NCBI RefSeq assembly: GCF_023213175.1
Contig: NZ_CP093312.1
Coordinates: 1,984,001 to 2,048,000 of the forward strand
Reading direction: 5' to 3'
Source of the DNA: Sulfurovum sp. XGS-02
Lineage (GTDB): Bacteria > Campylobacterota > Campylobacteria > Campylobacterales > Sulfurovaceae
Length of the DNA: 64,000 nucleotides
Positions within the stretch are counted from its first letter, which is position 1; the number at the start of each line of letters is the position of its first letter. A model generated the notes under the pieces. That model saw only the letters and a program-made list of their open reading frames with translations, was not told where the DNA came from and searched no databases. Shown here piece after piece: positions 52,890-61,108 of the stretch. The position numbers were made by a program, and so were the translations under genes.

Positions 52890-54797
52890 TCATAACGCTA
52901 AATCATCAACACTGTTCAAAGTTTTCTTACGGTTCGCTTCTAAGAATAGGGTTTCAAATGCCTCATCACTCACGGGTTCTGAGAAATAATATCCCTGTAA
53001 AATATCGCATTTTTGATCTACAATGAACTGGCGCTGCTCTTCATTTTCGATCCCCTCTGCAACGATCCTTAAGTTGAGGTTTTGAGCTATGGTAAAGATC
53101 GTTTGAACAAAACATTTATCTTCCTCGTCCTCAAGATGATGCAATTCAGAGATGAATGATTTGTCGATCTTGATCTCATTGATAGGTAACTGCCGGAGAT
53201 AACTCAAAGAGGAGTATCCCGTTCCAAAATCATCCATCGAAAAATGAATACCGTAATCCTGAAGGATCTTCATGTTTGTAATCAGTTTTGCTATATCCTC
53301 TGCAACGGAAGTCTCTGTAATCTCAAAGACTATTTTTGCGCGTTGTTCTTTTGTAAGATACGTGTCACAAAGATGTTTCACATCGTTAATAAAATGATAA
53401 TGAAAGAGTTGTCGCATGCTGACGTTAATAGATATCTGTTGTAGAGAAATACCCTTCTCTTCCCACTTTTTAAATGTAAGAAAGGCCTCTTTTAATATGT
53501 AGAATCCCAACTCTATAATGAATCCCGTTTTTTCAGAGATCGGTATAAATTCAGTCGGACTGACCTCTCCTAAGGTTTCGTTATCCCAACGTGAAAGGAC
53601 TTCACAACCGATAATTTCATTCTCAGCATTATACTGTGGCTGGTAGGTCAATGATATTTCGTTCCTTTGAAGCGAGAAGTGCAATAAACGTTCTATCTCA
53701 AGTTTCCATTCGACATGTTTTGCAAGTGTGTCATTGAAGAAAATAATGCCGTTTCTTCCCCTTCCTTTAGCCTCATACATAGCGATATCCGCTTCTTTGA
53801 TAAAGTTACTGGCTTCTATTTTCGGATCACTGATGATACTCACACCGATACTGGCACTGATATATAAATAATGCTCTTCTATATGGTAGCTTTCTCTGAT
53901 CGATGCCAGCAACTCCTCTGCAAACTGGGATGCATGATGAAGACACTCCAGTTCCGTTGCAAATGTAGTACTGAGAATACAAAACTCATCCCCGCCAAGA
54001 CGGGATACAAAGTTTTGATGCTTTTTACTAAGTGTACGCATACGGTCCGCTGCTTGACAAAGCAGCATATCCCCGATATCATGGCCCAAAGTATCGTTAA
54101 TGGTCTTAAAATGATCAAGATCGATCAATAACAGATAAATATGTTTATGATCCTGTTTTTGGCTTTTCATAGCGTCATTCAGGAGTTCGATAAAGTAGCG
54201 TCTATTCCCCAGTGTCGTCAAAGCATCATGATACGCCTGGAATTGACTTTTAATAAGATAATTAAAGGTATTGTTCGCAGCATAAAGTAAAACACCGCCC
54301 AAAACGATCGTAAAAAAAGCTAGTAGATAACTGTAGAACTCACCTACCAAGATAAAATAGATGGTCAAAGGGAGCATAAGTGTGACCAAAGTAAACACAG
54401 CCAACTTTTTTTGAGAGGCTAAAATGGTCGTCGAGACAACAGTAACTCCCAATTGTGTTGCTATGGCCACATAATGTAACTCTGTATCACTGCGTGATGT
54501 GTATATCAGAAACATGATAGTCCAAACAGAAAAATAACTGAATAAAAAATATCTCAGTTGCCCAAGCCATTGCTCTTTTTGTTGCATATTAAGATCATTC
54601 TCTAAAAAGTTCTTATGCAATCGATATCCCCAAAAAGAGAGTAACAATACCAGAGAAAACCATAAGAGTTCAGGAAGAGAAGAAGAAGAGTAGAGCCATC
54701 CGATATAAAGATACCCTATACCGGTTCCTGCAAATAGTGCTATCACCACAAGTATCTGTTTGTGCATAAAATCATAAAAGTGCATATTATCAAGCAT
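52890..54797 (-). CDS. Membrane GGDEF-EAL protein (c-di-GMP synthesis/breakdown)
   Basis: A 635-aa c-di-GMP turnover protein. About six membrane helices fill residues 13-175, a sensor or anchor unlike MHYT or MASE domains I can name. The GGDEF domain (about 188-360) has an intact RLGGDEF (268-272) and no RxxD inhibitory site, so a cyclase is possible. The EAL domain (about 370-625) reads EVL at 399-401 and keeps ISINVSMRQL, FEITETS, MDDFGTGYSSL, IKIDKSF and VAEGIE, so a phosphodiesterase is likely. The ATG follows AAGG. A c-di-GMP-I-like RNA lies 40 bases before the start, so the enzyme may be controlled by its own metabolite. It ends 72 bases from the tRNA-Glu pair. Confidence 0.93.
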   Translation of the reverse strand: MLDNMHFYDFMHKQILVVIALFAGTGIGYLYIGWLYSSSSLPELLWFSLVLLLSFWGYRLHKNFLENDLNMQQKEQWLGQLRYFLFSYFSVWTIMFLIYTSRSDTELHYVAIATQLGVTVVSTTILASQKKLAVFTLVTLMLPLTIYFILVGEFYSYLLAFFTIVLGGVLLYAANNTFNYLIKSQFQAYHDALTTLGNRRYFIELLNDAMKSQKQDHKHIYLLLIDLDHFKTINDTLGHDIGDMLLCQAADRMRTLSKKHQNFVSRLGGDEFCILSTTFATELECLHHASQFAEELLASIRESYHIEEHYLYISASIGVSIISDPKIEASNFIKEADIAMYEAKGRGRNGIIFFNDTLAKHVEWKLEIERLLHFSLQRNEISLTYQPQYNAENEIIGCEVLSRWDNETLGEVSPTEFIPISEKTGFIIELGFYILKEAFLTFKKWEEKGISLQQISINVSMRQLFHYHFINDVKHLCDTYLTKEQRAKIVFEITETSVAEDIAKLITNMKILQDYGIHFSMDDFGTGYSSLSYLRQLPINEIKIDKSFISELHHLEDEEDKCFVQTIFTIAQNLNLRIVAEGIENEEQRQFIVDQKCDILQGYYFSEPVSDEAFETLFLEANRKKTLNSVDDLAL

Positions 54798-54837
54798 GGC
54801 ATACCTTAAAATAGTTCTGTAAGCGTTGTTCTACTGA

Positions 54838-54937
54838 TTGTGTGACCTGGCGATCTTTTCATCATTCTATACAATAGTGTATCCAAGACCCATAGCTTTC
54901 TGGCCCTGTCTCACGACAGGTGTAGCATTTTTACAAA
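54838..54937 (-). ncRNA. Structured RNA leader, probable c-di-GMP-I (GEMM) riboswitch, copy 2
   Basis: Read on the minus strand it has the same parts as copy 1: TTGT/ACAA closing stem, CCUGUC/GACAGG stem with GUGA loop, core GGGCCAGAAAGCUAUGG, a GUCUU...AAGAUC stem enclosing the hairpin AUACA/UGUAU, and GCCAGGUCACA at the end. Between the copies the first stem changes A-U-type pairs to G-C-type ones with partner changes, and the apical hairpin is different in sequence but still paired. The core GCUAUGGGUC here is closer to the usual class I c-di-GMP sequence than copy 1. It lies 40 bases before a GGDEF-EAL gene. The rest of the gap (54938-55115) is AT-rich without genes. Confidence 0.75.
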
Positions 54938-55115
54938 AGTATCATGTATTATAAATCATTTAGATTAAATTAATATGATAATTCTAAACATAATTCATTA
55001 TATTTACTTATGTTACTTTTAGGGTATCAAAAATGTTTCAATCAATGAATACATAGCCTATTTTAGCATATTTTAGATGGGTTAGAAAAGAGTATGGGGT
55101 TTATTGCATGTAGTT

Positions 55116-55191
55116 TGGTGGAGCATAACGGGATCGAACCGATGACCTCTTCGCTGCCAGCGAAGCGCTCTCCCAGCTGAGCTAATGCCCC
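55116..55191 (-). tRNA. tRNA-Ala (GGC)
   Basis: A 76-base cloverleaf with encoded CCA. The anticodon stem CTTCG/CGAAG holds loop CTGGCAG with anticodon GGC, which reads GCC and GCU. The T-loop is TTCGATC. The acceptor GGGGCAT/ATGCTCC includes a G-U pair. Confidence 0.96.
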
Positions 55192-55253
55192 AAAGATATA
55201 AAAAAGAGGATTCTAGCACAAGATAGATATATTTTACCTATCTTGCAGACTTT

Positions 55254-55535
55254 TTATGAACGTTCTGTGATTTCAAGCAGATGGTACCCAAATTGTGTTT
55301 TCACCGGACCATGTACGACACCAACCTCATCGTTAAAAACGACTCTGTCGAACTCCGGTACCATTTGTCCCTGACCAAATCTTCCCAGATCTCCTCCTCT
55401 TGCACCTGAAGGGCAAGTGGAGTTCTGCTTCGCTGCTTCTTCAAAAGTGATCTCACCTGCATTTATCTTCTCTTTGAGTTCCTTACAGAGTGCTTCGTCA
55501 TTGACCAATATGTGTCTTGCTGATGCTGTTGCCAT
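55254..55535 (-). CDS. ppiC: Parvulin-type peptidyl-prolyl isomerase
   Basis: A 93-aa stand-alone parvulin domain with no signal peptide, so it acts in the cytoplasm like E. coli PpiC. The family blocks are SARHILV at the start, CPSGARGGDLGRFGQGQMVPEF in the middle (split around residue 42-63), and GPVKTQFGYHLLEI at the end, including both catalytic-region histidines. It starts 25 bases after the dnaG stop and is probably cotranscribed with it. Confidence 0.9.
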   Translation of the reverse strand: MATASARHILVNDEALCKELKEKINAGEITFEEAAKQNSTCPSGARGGDLGRFGQGQMVPEFDRVVFNDEVGVVHGPVKTQFGYHLLEITERS

Positions 55536-55559
55536 TGTTGTTTCCTTAAAAACTATTTA

Positions 55560-57218
55560 TTAATCAAGCGAGTCATACGCTACCAACTCACCCTTTTTCA
55601 GTCTCGGAAGTATATCTAGTTTTATCTTTTTAAGCAAAAATGGTTTCTTCTCTGTCGCAATCGCTGTATCTCTTGGTATACTCTGCAATTTACCTCTATA
55701 ATAGATCGTAAGTATTTTTAACAGAGAACTATTGAGCGATTGTTCATCCATTGCTTTTACACTCTCATCAACACTAAGTCCTACCAGTCCGGGGTGCTCG
55801 TTTTCACCATTGATAAGTGCTGTAAAAAGGCCTGCATACGTACCAAACATCTCGATATCCATGACACTGAGAACATTATCGATAAGGTTAGGATTTTCAA
55901 TGAGTGTTTTCAGAATGCATAGCTGCTCAAGATTATCTTTTTTTTGTGTAAAACTTTCTCTTGCCCTAGCTACATTGGTCTCTTTGCCAAAAAGGGAAGG
56001 TGCCACACCCACCAGTGTCGCTGCCATAGGGATATACGCATCTTTGATGATCTGGCTGAGTGTATCAAGATACTGTTTCAGGGCGCCAAAAGCGGCTTCT
56101 TTTGCTCTGGGATCATTTAAATTATACATAGAAACAATCATCTCCAGTACAAAAGGGATCAACGGTTTGGCATTACGAAGTAACTTCGCTACGGTCTCAC
56201 TCTGTCCTTTGGCTATGAGGTCAGCAGGATCCTGCCCGTCAGGGAAAAGTACAACCCCGCCGTCAAAACCCGCTACTGACAACATCTGGGCCGCTTTCAG
56301 TGCTGCTGCCACACCTGCTTTGTCACCGTCATAGGCAAGGATCACGTTTGGATCTCCTTTGCGCAACAGAGGCAAATGCTCCGTTGTCAATGCGGTCCCC
56401 ATCCCTGCAACCGCTTCCTTAAAGCCTGCCTGATGGAACATCACGACATCCAAATATCCTTCACACACAATGATCTTTTTGTTCTTATAGATGCTCTCTT
56501 TTGCCAAGTGATACCCGTAAAGGAGTCTCGACTTGTTAAAGAGTTTTGTTTGTGGTGAGTTGATATACTTTGCAGGATGATTCGTAATGGTTCTGCCGCC
56601 AAACCCAACCAAAGAACCGCTGGTAGAATAGATAGGAAAAGTGATCCTCTCCACCAAACGTGCATAATAGCCGCTGCCGTTTTCATTTTGGGCAAGGATC
56701 CCTGCTTCTGCGGCTTTGGGCAGAGGAAGCAACGCCCTTTGCAAAAACTGCATCACTTCCCCTCCGCTTGGTACATACCCTATCTCAAACGTTTCAATGG
56801 AGTTTTGGGATATCCCTCTGTCAAGTAGATACTGCATCGCTGTTTCATTATGGTGAAGGTTTTTCACATACCACTGGCCTACGGCTTCAAGCACGCGTTT
56901 TGCATCAGAGTAATCCGAGCTTCCTTTTGTATAGCTCAACGAAAAGTTATGCATGGAAGCAAGCTTTTCGATCGCTTCAGGGTAGGAAAGTTTTTCCAAC
57001 TCCATCACAAATTTAATGCTGTCTCCCCCTACGCCGCAACCAAAACAGTGATAGATCTGTTTACTCGGGCTGACAACAAAAGAGGGAGTTTTTTCTCCAT
57101 GAAAAGGACAGTTTGCTTTGTAGTTCGCTCCGGCTTTACGCAACTCTATATAGCTGCCGATCACATCTACAATGTCAATACTGTTTTTTAAGGATTCTAT
57201 TGAGGCATTATCTATCAT
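55560..57218 (-). CDS. dnaG: DNA primase DnaG
   Basis: Makes RNA primers for replication. The 552-aa protein has the N-terminal CHC2 zinc finger (CPFHGEKTPSF...CFGCGVGGD, about 37-64), the TOPRIM catalytic domain with EGYLDVVMFHQAGF and ILAYDGDKAGVAA, and a C-terminal region that is short and divergent where DnaB binds. The total is about 30 residues under E. coli DnaG. The order dnaG-TPR-rnhA-rnc-aroC matches the block Cj1638-Cj1634 as I recall it, though here dnaG and the TPR gene are divergent. Confidence 0.96.
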   Translation of the reverse strand: MIDNASIESLKNSIDIVDVIGSYIELRKAGANYKANCPFHGEKTPSFVVSPSKQIYHCFGCGVGGDSIKFVMELEKLSYPEAIEKLASMHNFSLSYTKGSSDYSDAKRVLEAVGQWYVKNLHHNETAMQYLLDRGISQNSIETFEIGYVPSGGEVMQFLQRALLPLPKAAEAGILAQNENGSGYYARLVERITFPIYSTSGSLVGFGGRTITNHPAKYINSPQTKLFNKSRLLYGYHLAKESIYKNKKIIVCEGYLDVVMFHQAGFKEAVAGMGTALTTEHLPLLRKGDPNVILAYDGDKAGVAAALKAAQMLSVAGFDGGVVLFPDGQDPADLIAKGQSETVAKLLRNAKPLIPFVLEMIVSMYNLNDPRAKEAAFGALKQYLDTLSQIIKDAYIPMAATLVGVAPSLFGKETNVARARESFTQKKDNLEQLCILKTLIENPNLIDNVLSVMDIEMFGTYAGLFTALINGENEHPGLVGLSVDESVKAMDEQSLNSSLLKILTIYYRGKLQSIPRDTAIATEKKPFLLKKIKLDILPRLKKGELVAYDSLD

Positions 57219-57328
57219 TCTAAAATTATATCTAATTAGATATAATTTAAGGACGTAAACAGAGTAAAGCGCCTCTAACTGGCTATTGGGACCTTTTCTC
57301 CATTGCTTTGTTTCTCTTAAGGATTATT

Positions 57329-58372
57329 TTGGAACATATATTACCTGCGTATAATGACCCTCTTTTCAGTATTATGCTTATTGTTGTGATCTCTCTTATC
57401 ATTGCACTCGTTACCTATGGATGGGGGCTGCATAAACAGCAAAAAGAAGAAGGGAACCTGCTCAAGTTCTTGGAAAAGTTCGACACTGCCGAGTGTGCTT
57501 TGGAAACAGCGGACATGCCCTTCGAACCGCATATGCTTAAACCGCTTACCATTCTGGCAAAAGCATTTGAAAATGCCGGAGAGTACCATAAAGCGATCAG
57601 TATTTATCTTTTCCTTATTAAAAACATTACCCACGATTCGGGAAAAATAGAACTGATGGAACGTCTGGGGAGTACCTATCTTCATGCAGGCTTCCTGGAA
57701 CGGTCTCAGTCCATCTACACAGAAGTGCTACGTAAGAAACCCCGTAATGTGCAAGCCCTTTATGAATTGGGGATCGTGTATGAGATCATGCAAAAATACG
57801 ATAAAGCCAAAGAGGTCCTGGAACCTCTCCATGTCTTAGGAGAAGAGACCACATCACTTGAAAAATTTCTGAATCTTTCGGAGCTCCTTGTAAATAAGAC
57901 CTTAGCCATACCGGAGAAAGTGGAGAGACTCAAACAGTTATTAAACGAGGAGCCAAGTCTCTATAGACACATCATCAAAGCGCTTTTACTGCTTGATACA
58001 AAAAGTGCCTGGGAGAGCATTGATCCCGAACGTATCATGGAGATTCTTGACATCCTTTGGTTCTTACCAAATTCACAACTCGATTTAGATATAATCACAT
58101 CAAATAAACAGCTGCAAACACTTTATTATGCGAAAGGTTATTTACAGAAACCTGCAAAAGAAAGTGGTATTTTCAGTGTAGATATGTTAGCTACTGCAAG
58201 AGAAAATGGGTTTGAAGAGGGAGATCTGGTTTTCTCCTTCCTCTGTCAAAAATGTAAACAGAGTTTTCCTGTCTCTTTCAAACGCTGTCCGAATTGTATG
58301 GCTATAAATACGGTAAAAGTTGAGGAAAAAATTGCAAAATCAAGCCCGAAAACAGATTACTCTTTACTCTGA
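57329..58372 (+). CDS. LapB-like TPR protein with C-terminal zinc ribbon
   Basis: A 347-aa protein with one N-terminal membrane helix (about residues 12-32), TPR-type helical repeats from about 70 to 190 (for example AGEYHKAISIYLFLI and AGFLERSQSIYTEVL), and a rubredoxin-like ribbon at the end (CQKC...CPNC). This order, helix-TPR-rubredoxin, is that of E. coli LapB/YciM, which controls LpxC level with FtsH and thus lipopolysaccharide synthesis. The start is the TTG at 57329 with AAGGA 5 bases before it; a longer frame from 57308 would bury that site. It overlaps rnhA by about 40 bases. A LapB role is an inference from layout alone. Confidence 0.75.
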   Translation: MEHILPAYNDPLFSIMLIVVISLIIALVTYGWGLHKQQKEEGNLLKFLEKFDTAECALETADMPFEPHMLKPLTILAKAFENAGEYHKAISIYLFLIKNITHDSGKIELMERLGSTYLHAGFLERSQSIYTEVLRKKPRNVQALYELGIVYEIMQKYDKAKEVLEPLHVLGEETTSLEKFLNLSELLVNKTLAIPEKVERLKQLLNEEPSLYRHIIKALLLLDTKSAWESIDPERIMEILDILWFLPNSQLDLDIITSNKQLQTLYYAKGYLQKPAKESGIFSVDMLATARENGFEEGDLVFSFLCQKCKQSFPVSFKRCPNCMAINTVKVEEKIAKSSPKTDYSLL

Positions 58373-58775
58373 TGGTTCGAGTCTTGGAAATCCCGGACCC
58401 GGCGGTTACGGAGGTATCCTGGAATTCAAGGGCATCCGTAAAGAGTACTTTGGTGGAGATGCACATACCACTAACAACCGCATGGAACTTCAAGCTGTCA
58501 TAGAGGGGCTGAAGCTTCTTAAAGAGCCTTGTGATGTAGAGATCATCTCTGATAGTTCCTATGTCATCAAAGCCATCAATGAATGGTTGGACGGCTGGGT
58601 ACGCAAGAACTTTTCCAAAGTAAAGAATGTAGACCTATGGAAAGAGTATCTTGAAATATCGAGTCCGCATAAGATACGCGGTACATGGGTCAGAGGGCAC
58701 AATGGCCATCCTGAAAATGAACGTTGCGACGAACTGGCCCGTAACGAAGCAGAAAGAATAAAATTAACACTATAG
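58332..58775 (+). CDS. rnhA: Ribonuclease HI
   Basis: Cuts RNA in RNA-DNA hybrids. The 147-aa protein has the four catalytic acids in LYSDGSSLGNPGPGG, NNRMELQAVIEG, ISDSSYVIKAI and NERCDELARNEA, plus the basic handle (GWVRKNFSKVKN). The start is a TTG at 58332 with GAGGA 6 bases upstream; another TTG at 58320 is possible. The gene begins inside the end of the TPR gene. rnhB, for the type II enzyme, is at 60548. Confidence 0.95.
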   Translation: MQNQARKQITLYSDGSSLGNPGPGGYGGILEFKGIRKEYFGGDAHTTNNRMELQAVIEGLKLLKEPCDVEIISDSSYVIKAINEWLDGWVRKNFSKVKNVDLWKEYLEISSPHKIRGTWVRGHNGHPENERCDELARNEAERIKLTL

Positions 58776-58784
58776 GAGAAATTT

Positions 58785-59456
58785 ATGAATGATTACAGTC
58801 AACTGGAAGAGCGACTGAACTATACATTTAAAAATAAGCAATTGATTATTGAGGCTCTGACCCATAAGAGTTACAAAAAGCCTTACAATAATGAGCGGCT
58901 TGAATTTTTAGGAGATGCTGTACTCGACCTCATCGTAGGAGAGTATCTTTTTTCAAAATTCCCCAATTCAAATGAAGGTATCCTTTCAAAGATCCGTGCT
59001 TCTCTTGTTAATGAAAGCGGTTTTACCCTATTAGCAAGAAGACTCGATCTAGGCTCTTACATCTATCTCTCCTTGGCAGAAGAGAACAACAACGGCCGAA
59101 ACAAACCGTCATTGCTTTCCAATGCCTTTGAAGCGATCATCGGTGCGATCTACCTTGAAGCGGGTCTAGCTACGGCCAAAGAGATCTCTATCAAACTACT
59201 GGAGGAGAGTCATCCAAAAATTGACCTTGACTCACTCTCAAAAGATTACAAAACAGCGTTACAGGAACTCACACAGGCAACCCACGGCGTGACACCAAAC
59301 TATACGCTTTTAGACTCTTCAGGGCCAGACCACAAAAAAGAGTTCGTGATCGCAGTCACACTCGATGACAAAACCATTGCTACCGCAAAAGGTAAAAGCA
59401 AAAAAGAGGCCCAACAGAAAGCAGCAGAACTTGCATTAAAGGAATTAAAAGCATGA
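58785..59456 (+). CDS. rnc: Ribonuclease III
   Basis: Cleaves double-stranded RNA, including rRNA precursors. The 223-aa protein has the RNase III signature [22 protein letters not shown] (about 35-56) with metal-binding glutamates and aspartates, then [15 protein letters not shown], and a C-terminal double-strand RNA-binding domain (about 155-223, ending [13 protein letters not shown]). It lies 9 bases after rnhA, with AGGAG before its ATG, and overlaps aroC (ATGA). Confidence 0.96.
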   Translation: MNDYSQLEERLNYTFKNKQLIIEALTHKSYKKPYNNERLEFLGDAVLDLIVGEYLFSKFPNSNEGILSKIRASLVNESGFTLLARRLDLGSYIYLSLAEENNNGRNKPSLLSNAFEAIIGAIYLEAGLATAKEISIKLLEESHPKIDLDSLSKDYKTALQELTQATHGVTPNYTLLDSSGPDHKKEFVIAVTLDDKTIATAKGKSKKEAQQKAAELALKELKA

Positions 59457-60529
59457 ATACCTTTGGAAAAAAACTAACCCTTACCACGTTTGGTGAATCC
59501 CACGGTAAGGCTCTTGGGTGCATACTTGACGGTGTACCTGCCGGACTTCAGATCGATGAGGCATTTATACAAAGTGAACTCGACAGACGAAAACCCGGCA
59601 AATCCAAACTGGAAACAGGACGTAAAGAAGCTGACAAAATGGAGATTCTTTCTGGTACATTCGAAGGGGTGAGTACAGGGACACCTATCGCCATGATCAT
59701 CTTCAACACCAACCAAAAATCCAAAGATTATGAAAATGTGAAAGACCTCTTTCGTCCAGGACATGCAGATTTTACCTACTTTCACAAATATGGCCTGAGA
59801 GACTACCGTGGTGGGGGAAGAAGTTCCGCAAGAGAGACAGCTGCACGTGTAGCAGGCGGTGCCATAGCAAAACTGATGCTCAAAGAACTGGGCATCTCCA
59901 TACAGAGTGGCCTTTGTGAAGTTGACGGTATCAAAGGTAGTGTACAGGATTTTGAATATGCAAAAACTTCTAAAATGTACGCCCTTGACCCTGCACAGGA
60001 AGCTGCACAGGAGGCTGCGATATTGGCAGCAAAAGAGAATCATGACTCTGTAGGTGGCGTGGTCCTTACGACGGCTACGGGTGTGCCTATAGGACTGGGT
60101 GAACCACTCTACTACAAGCTCGATGCCATACTTGCAGAAGCAATGATGGGTATCAATGCGGCTAAAGCGGTTGAGATAGGCGATGGTGTTGCCAGTACCC
60201 ACCTCAAAGGAAGTGAGAACAATGATGAAATCACCCTCGATGGCTTTACTTCGAACCACTCCGGCGGTATGCTAGGGGGCATCTCCAATGGAGATACGAT
60301 CGTGGTGAAGACACACTTCAAACCGACACCCTCTATCTTTCAAGAGCAACAAACGATCACGACCCACAATGAAGAGGTGAAATGCAACCTCAAAGGGAGA
60401 CATGACCCATGTGTCGCCATCAGGGGTGCTGTTGTATGTGAAGCGATGATGGCACTGACATTGGCAGATATGGCACTGCTCAACATGGGTAAAAAAATGG
60501 ACCACCTGACTGCAATTTATCAAGCTTAA
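59453..60529 (+). CDS. aroC: Chorismate synthase
   Basis: Makes chorismate, the last step of the shikimate pathway, using reduced FMN. The 358-aa protein starts [31 protein letters not shown] (first signature, about 2-32, split here), then [21 protein letters not shown], and the late [24 protein letters not shown]. Length is normal. It overlaps rnc by 4 bases and is convergent with rnhB. Confidence 0.97.
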   Translation: MNTFGKKLTLTTFGESHGKALGCILDGVPAGLQIDEAFIQSELDRRKPGKSKLETGRKEADKMEILSGTFEGVSTGTPIAMIIFNTNQKSKDYENVKDLFRPGHADFTYFHKYGLRDYRGGGRSSARETAARVAGGAIAKLMLKELGISIQSGLCEVDGIKGSVQDFEYAKTSKMYALDPAQEAAQEAAILAAKENHDSVGGVVLTTATGVPIGLGEPLYYKLDAILAEAMMGINAAKAVEIGDGVASTHLKGSENNDEITLDGFTSNHSGGMLGGISNGDTIVVKTHFKPTPSIFQEQQTITTHNEEVKCNLKGRHDPCVAIRGAVVCEAMMALTLADMALLNMGKKMDHLTAIYQA

Positions 60530-60547
60530 TGAGAATCCGGTCACACT

Positions 60548-61108
60548 TTAAAACAGAGTCGGTTCATCCAACCCTTTTACTCTAAACGTTTTACGATGCA
60601 TCTCGCATCGGTCATATTTGAGCAACGCCTCAATGTGTGCTTTAGTCCCATATCCCTTATGTTTCTCAAAGCCGTATTGAGGATATTTCTTTGCCATCTC
60701 TATCATCTCTCTGTCATGTGTCACTTTTGCCAAAATACTTGCTGCACTCACTTCCGCAACTTTCGTATCTGCTTTGACCATTGTGCTGATGTTTTCAATC
60801 CCAAAACTACTGTTCCCGTCAAAGAGATACTCAGCTTCAGTCAAATGCCTCTGTATACTTTGTAAACCTGTCTGTAAACATTTAGAGATACCCATCTTAT
60901 CTACCTCTTTGGCTGAAAATGTGACGATATGATACTCCGAATTTTCGATCACGATCGGATAGAGTGCTTCACGTCTTTTCTCTGTCAGCTTCTTGGAGTC
61001 CATCAACCCGTCGATAGGATTTTTCAACACCACTCCGGCTATCACCAATGAACCTGCCAAAGGACCACGGCCAGCTTCATCTATACCGCATAATGGTTTA
61101 TTGTTCAT
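60548..61108 (-). CDS. rnhB: Ribonuclease HII
   Basis: Removes ribonucleotides from DNA. The 186-aa protein has the type II motifs CGIDEAGRGPLAGSLV (catalytic Asp-Glu), LMDSKKLTEKRRE, VAEVSAASILAKVTHDRE and the aspartate region YGFEKHKGYGTKAH. It overlaps the end of recQ by 11 bases. Confidence 0.97.
   Translation of the reverse strand: MNNKPLCGIDEAGRGPLAGSLVIAGVVLKNPIDGLMDSKKLTEKRREALYPIVIENSEYHIVTFSAKEVDKMGISKCLQTGLQSIQRHLTEAEYLFDGNSSFGIENISTMVKADTKVAEVSAASILAKVTHDREMIEMAKKYPQYGFEKHKGYGTKAHIEALLKYDRCEMHRKTFRVKGLDEPTLF

Noticed and set aside
59474-60259. A 261-codon frame opposite aroC
   Set aside because: aroC is unmistakable in this interval; the antisense frame has no recognisable domain and an odd Cys/His-rich composition typical of shadows.
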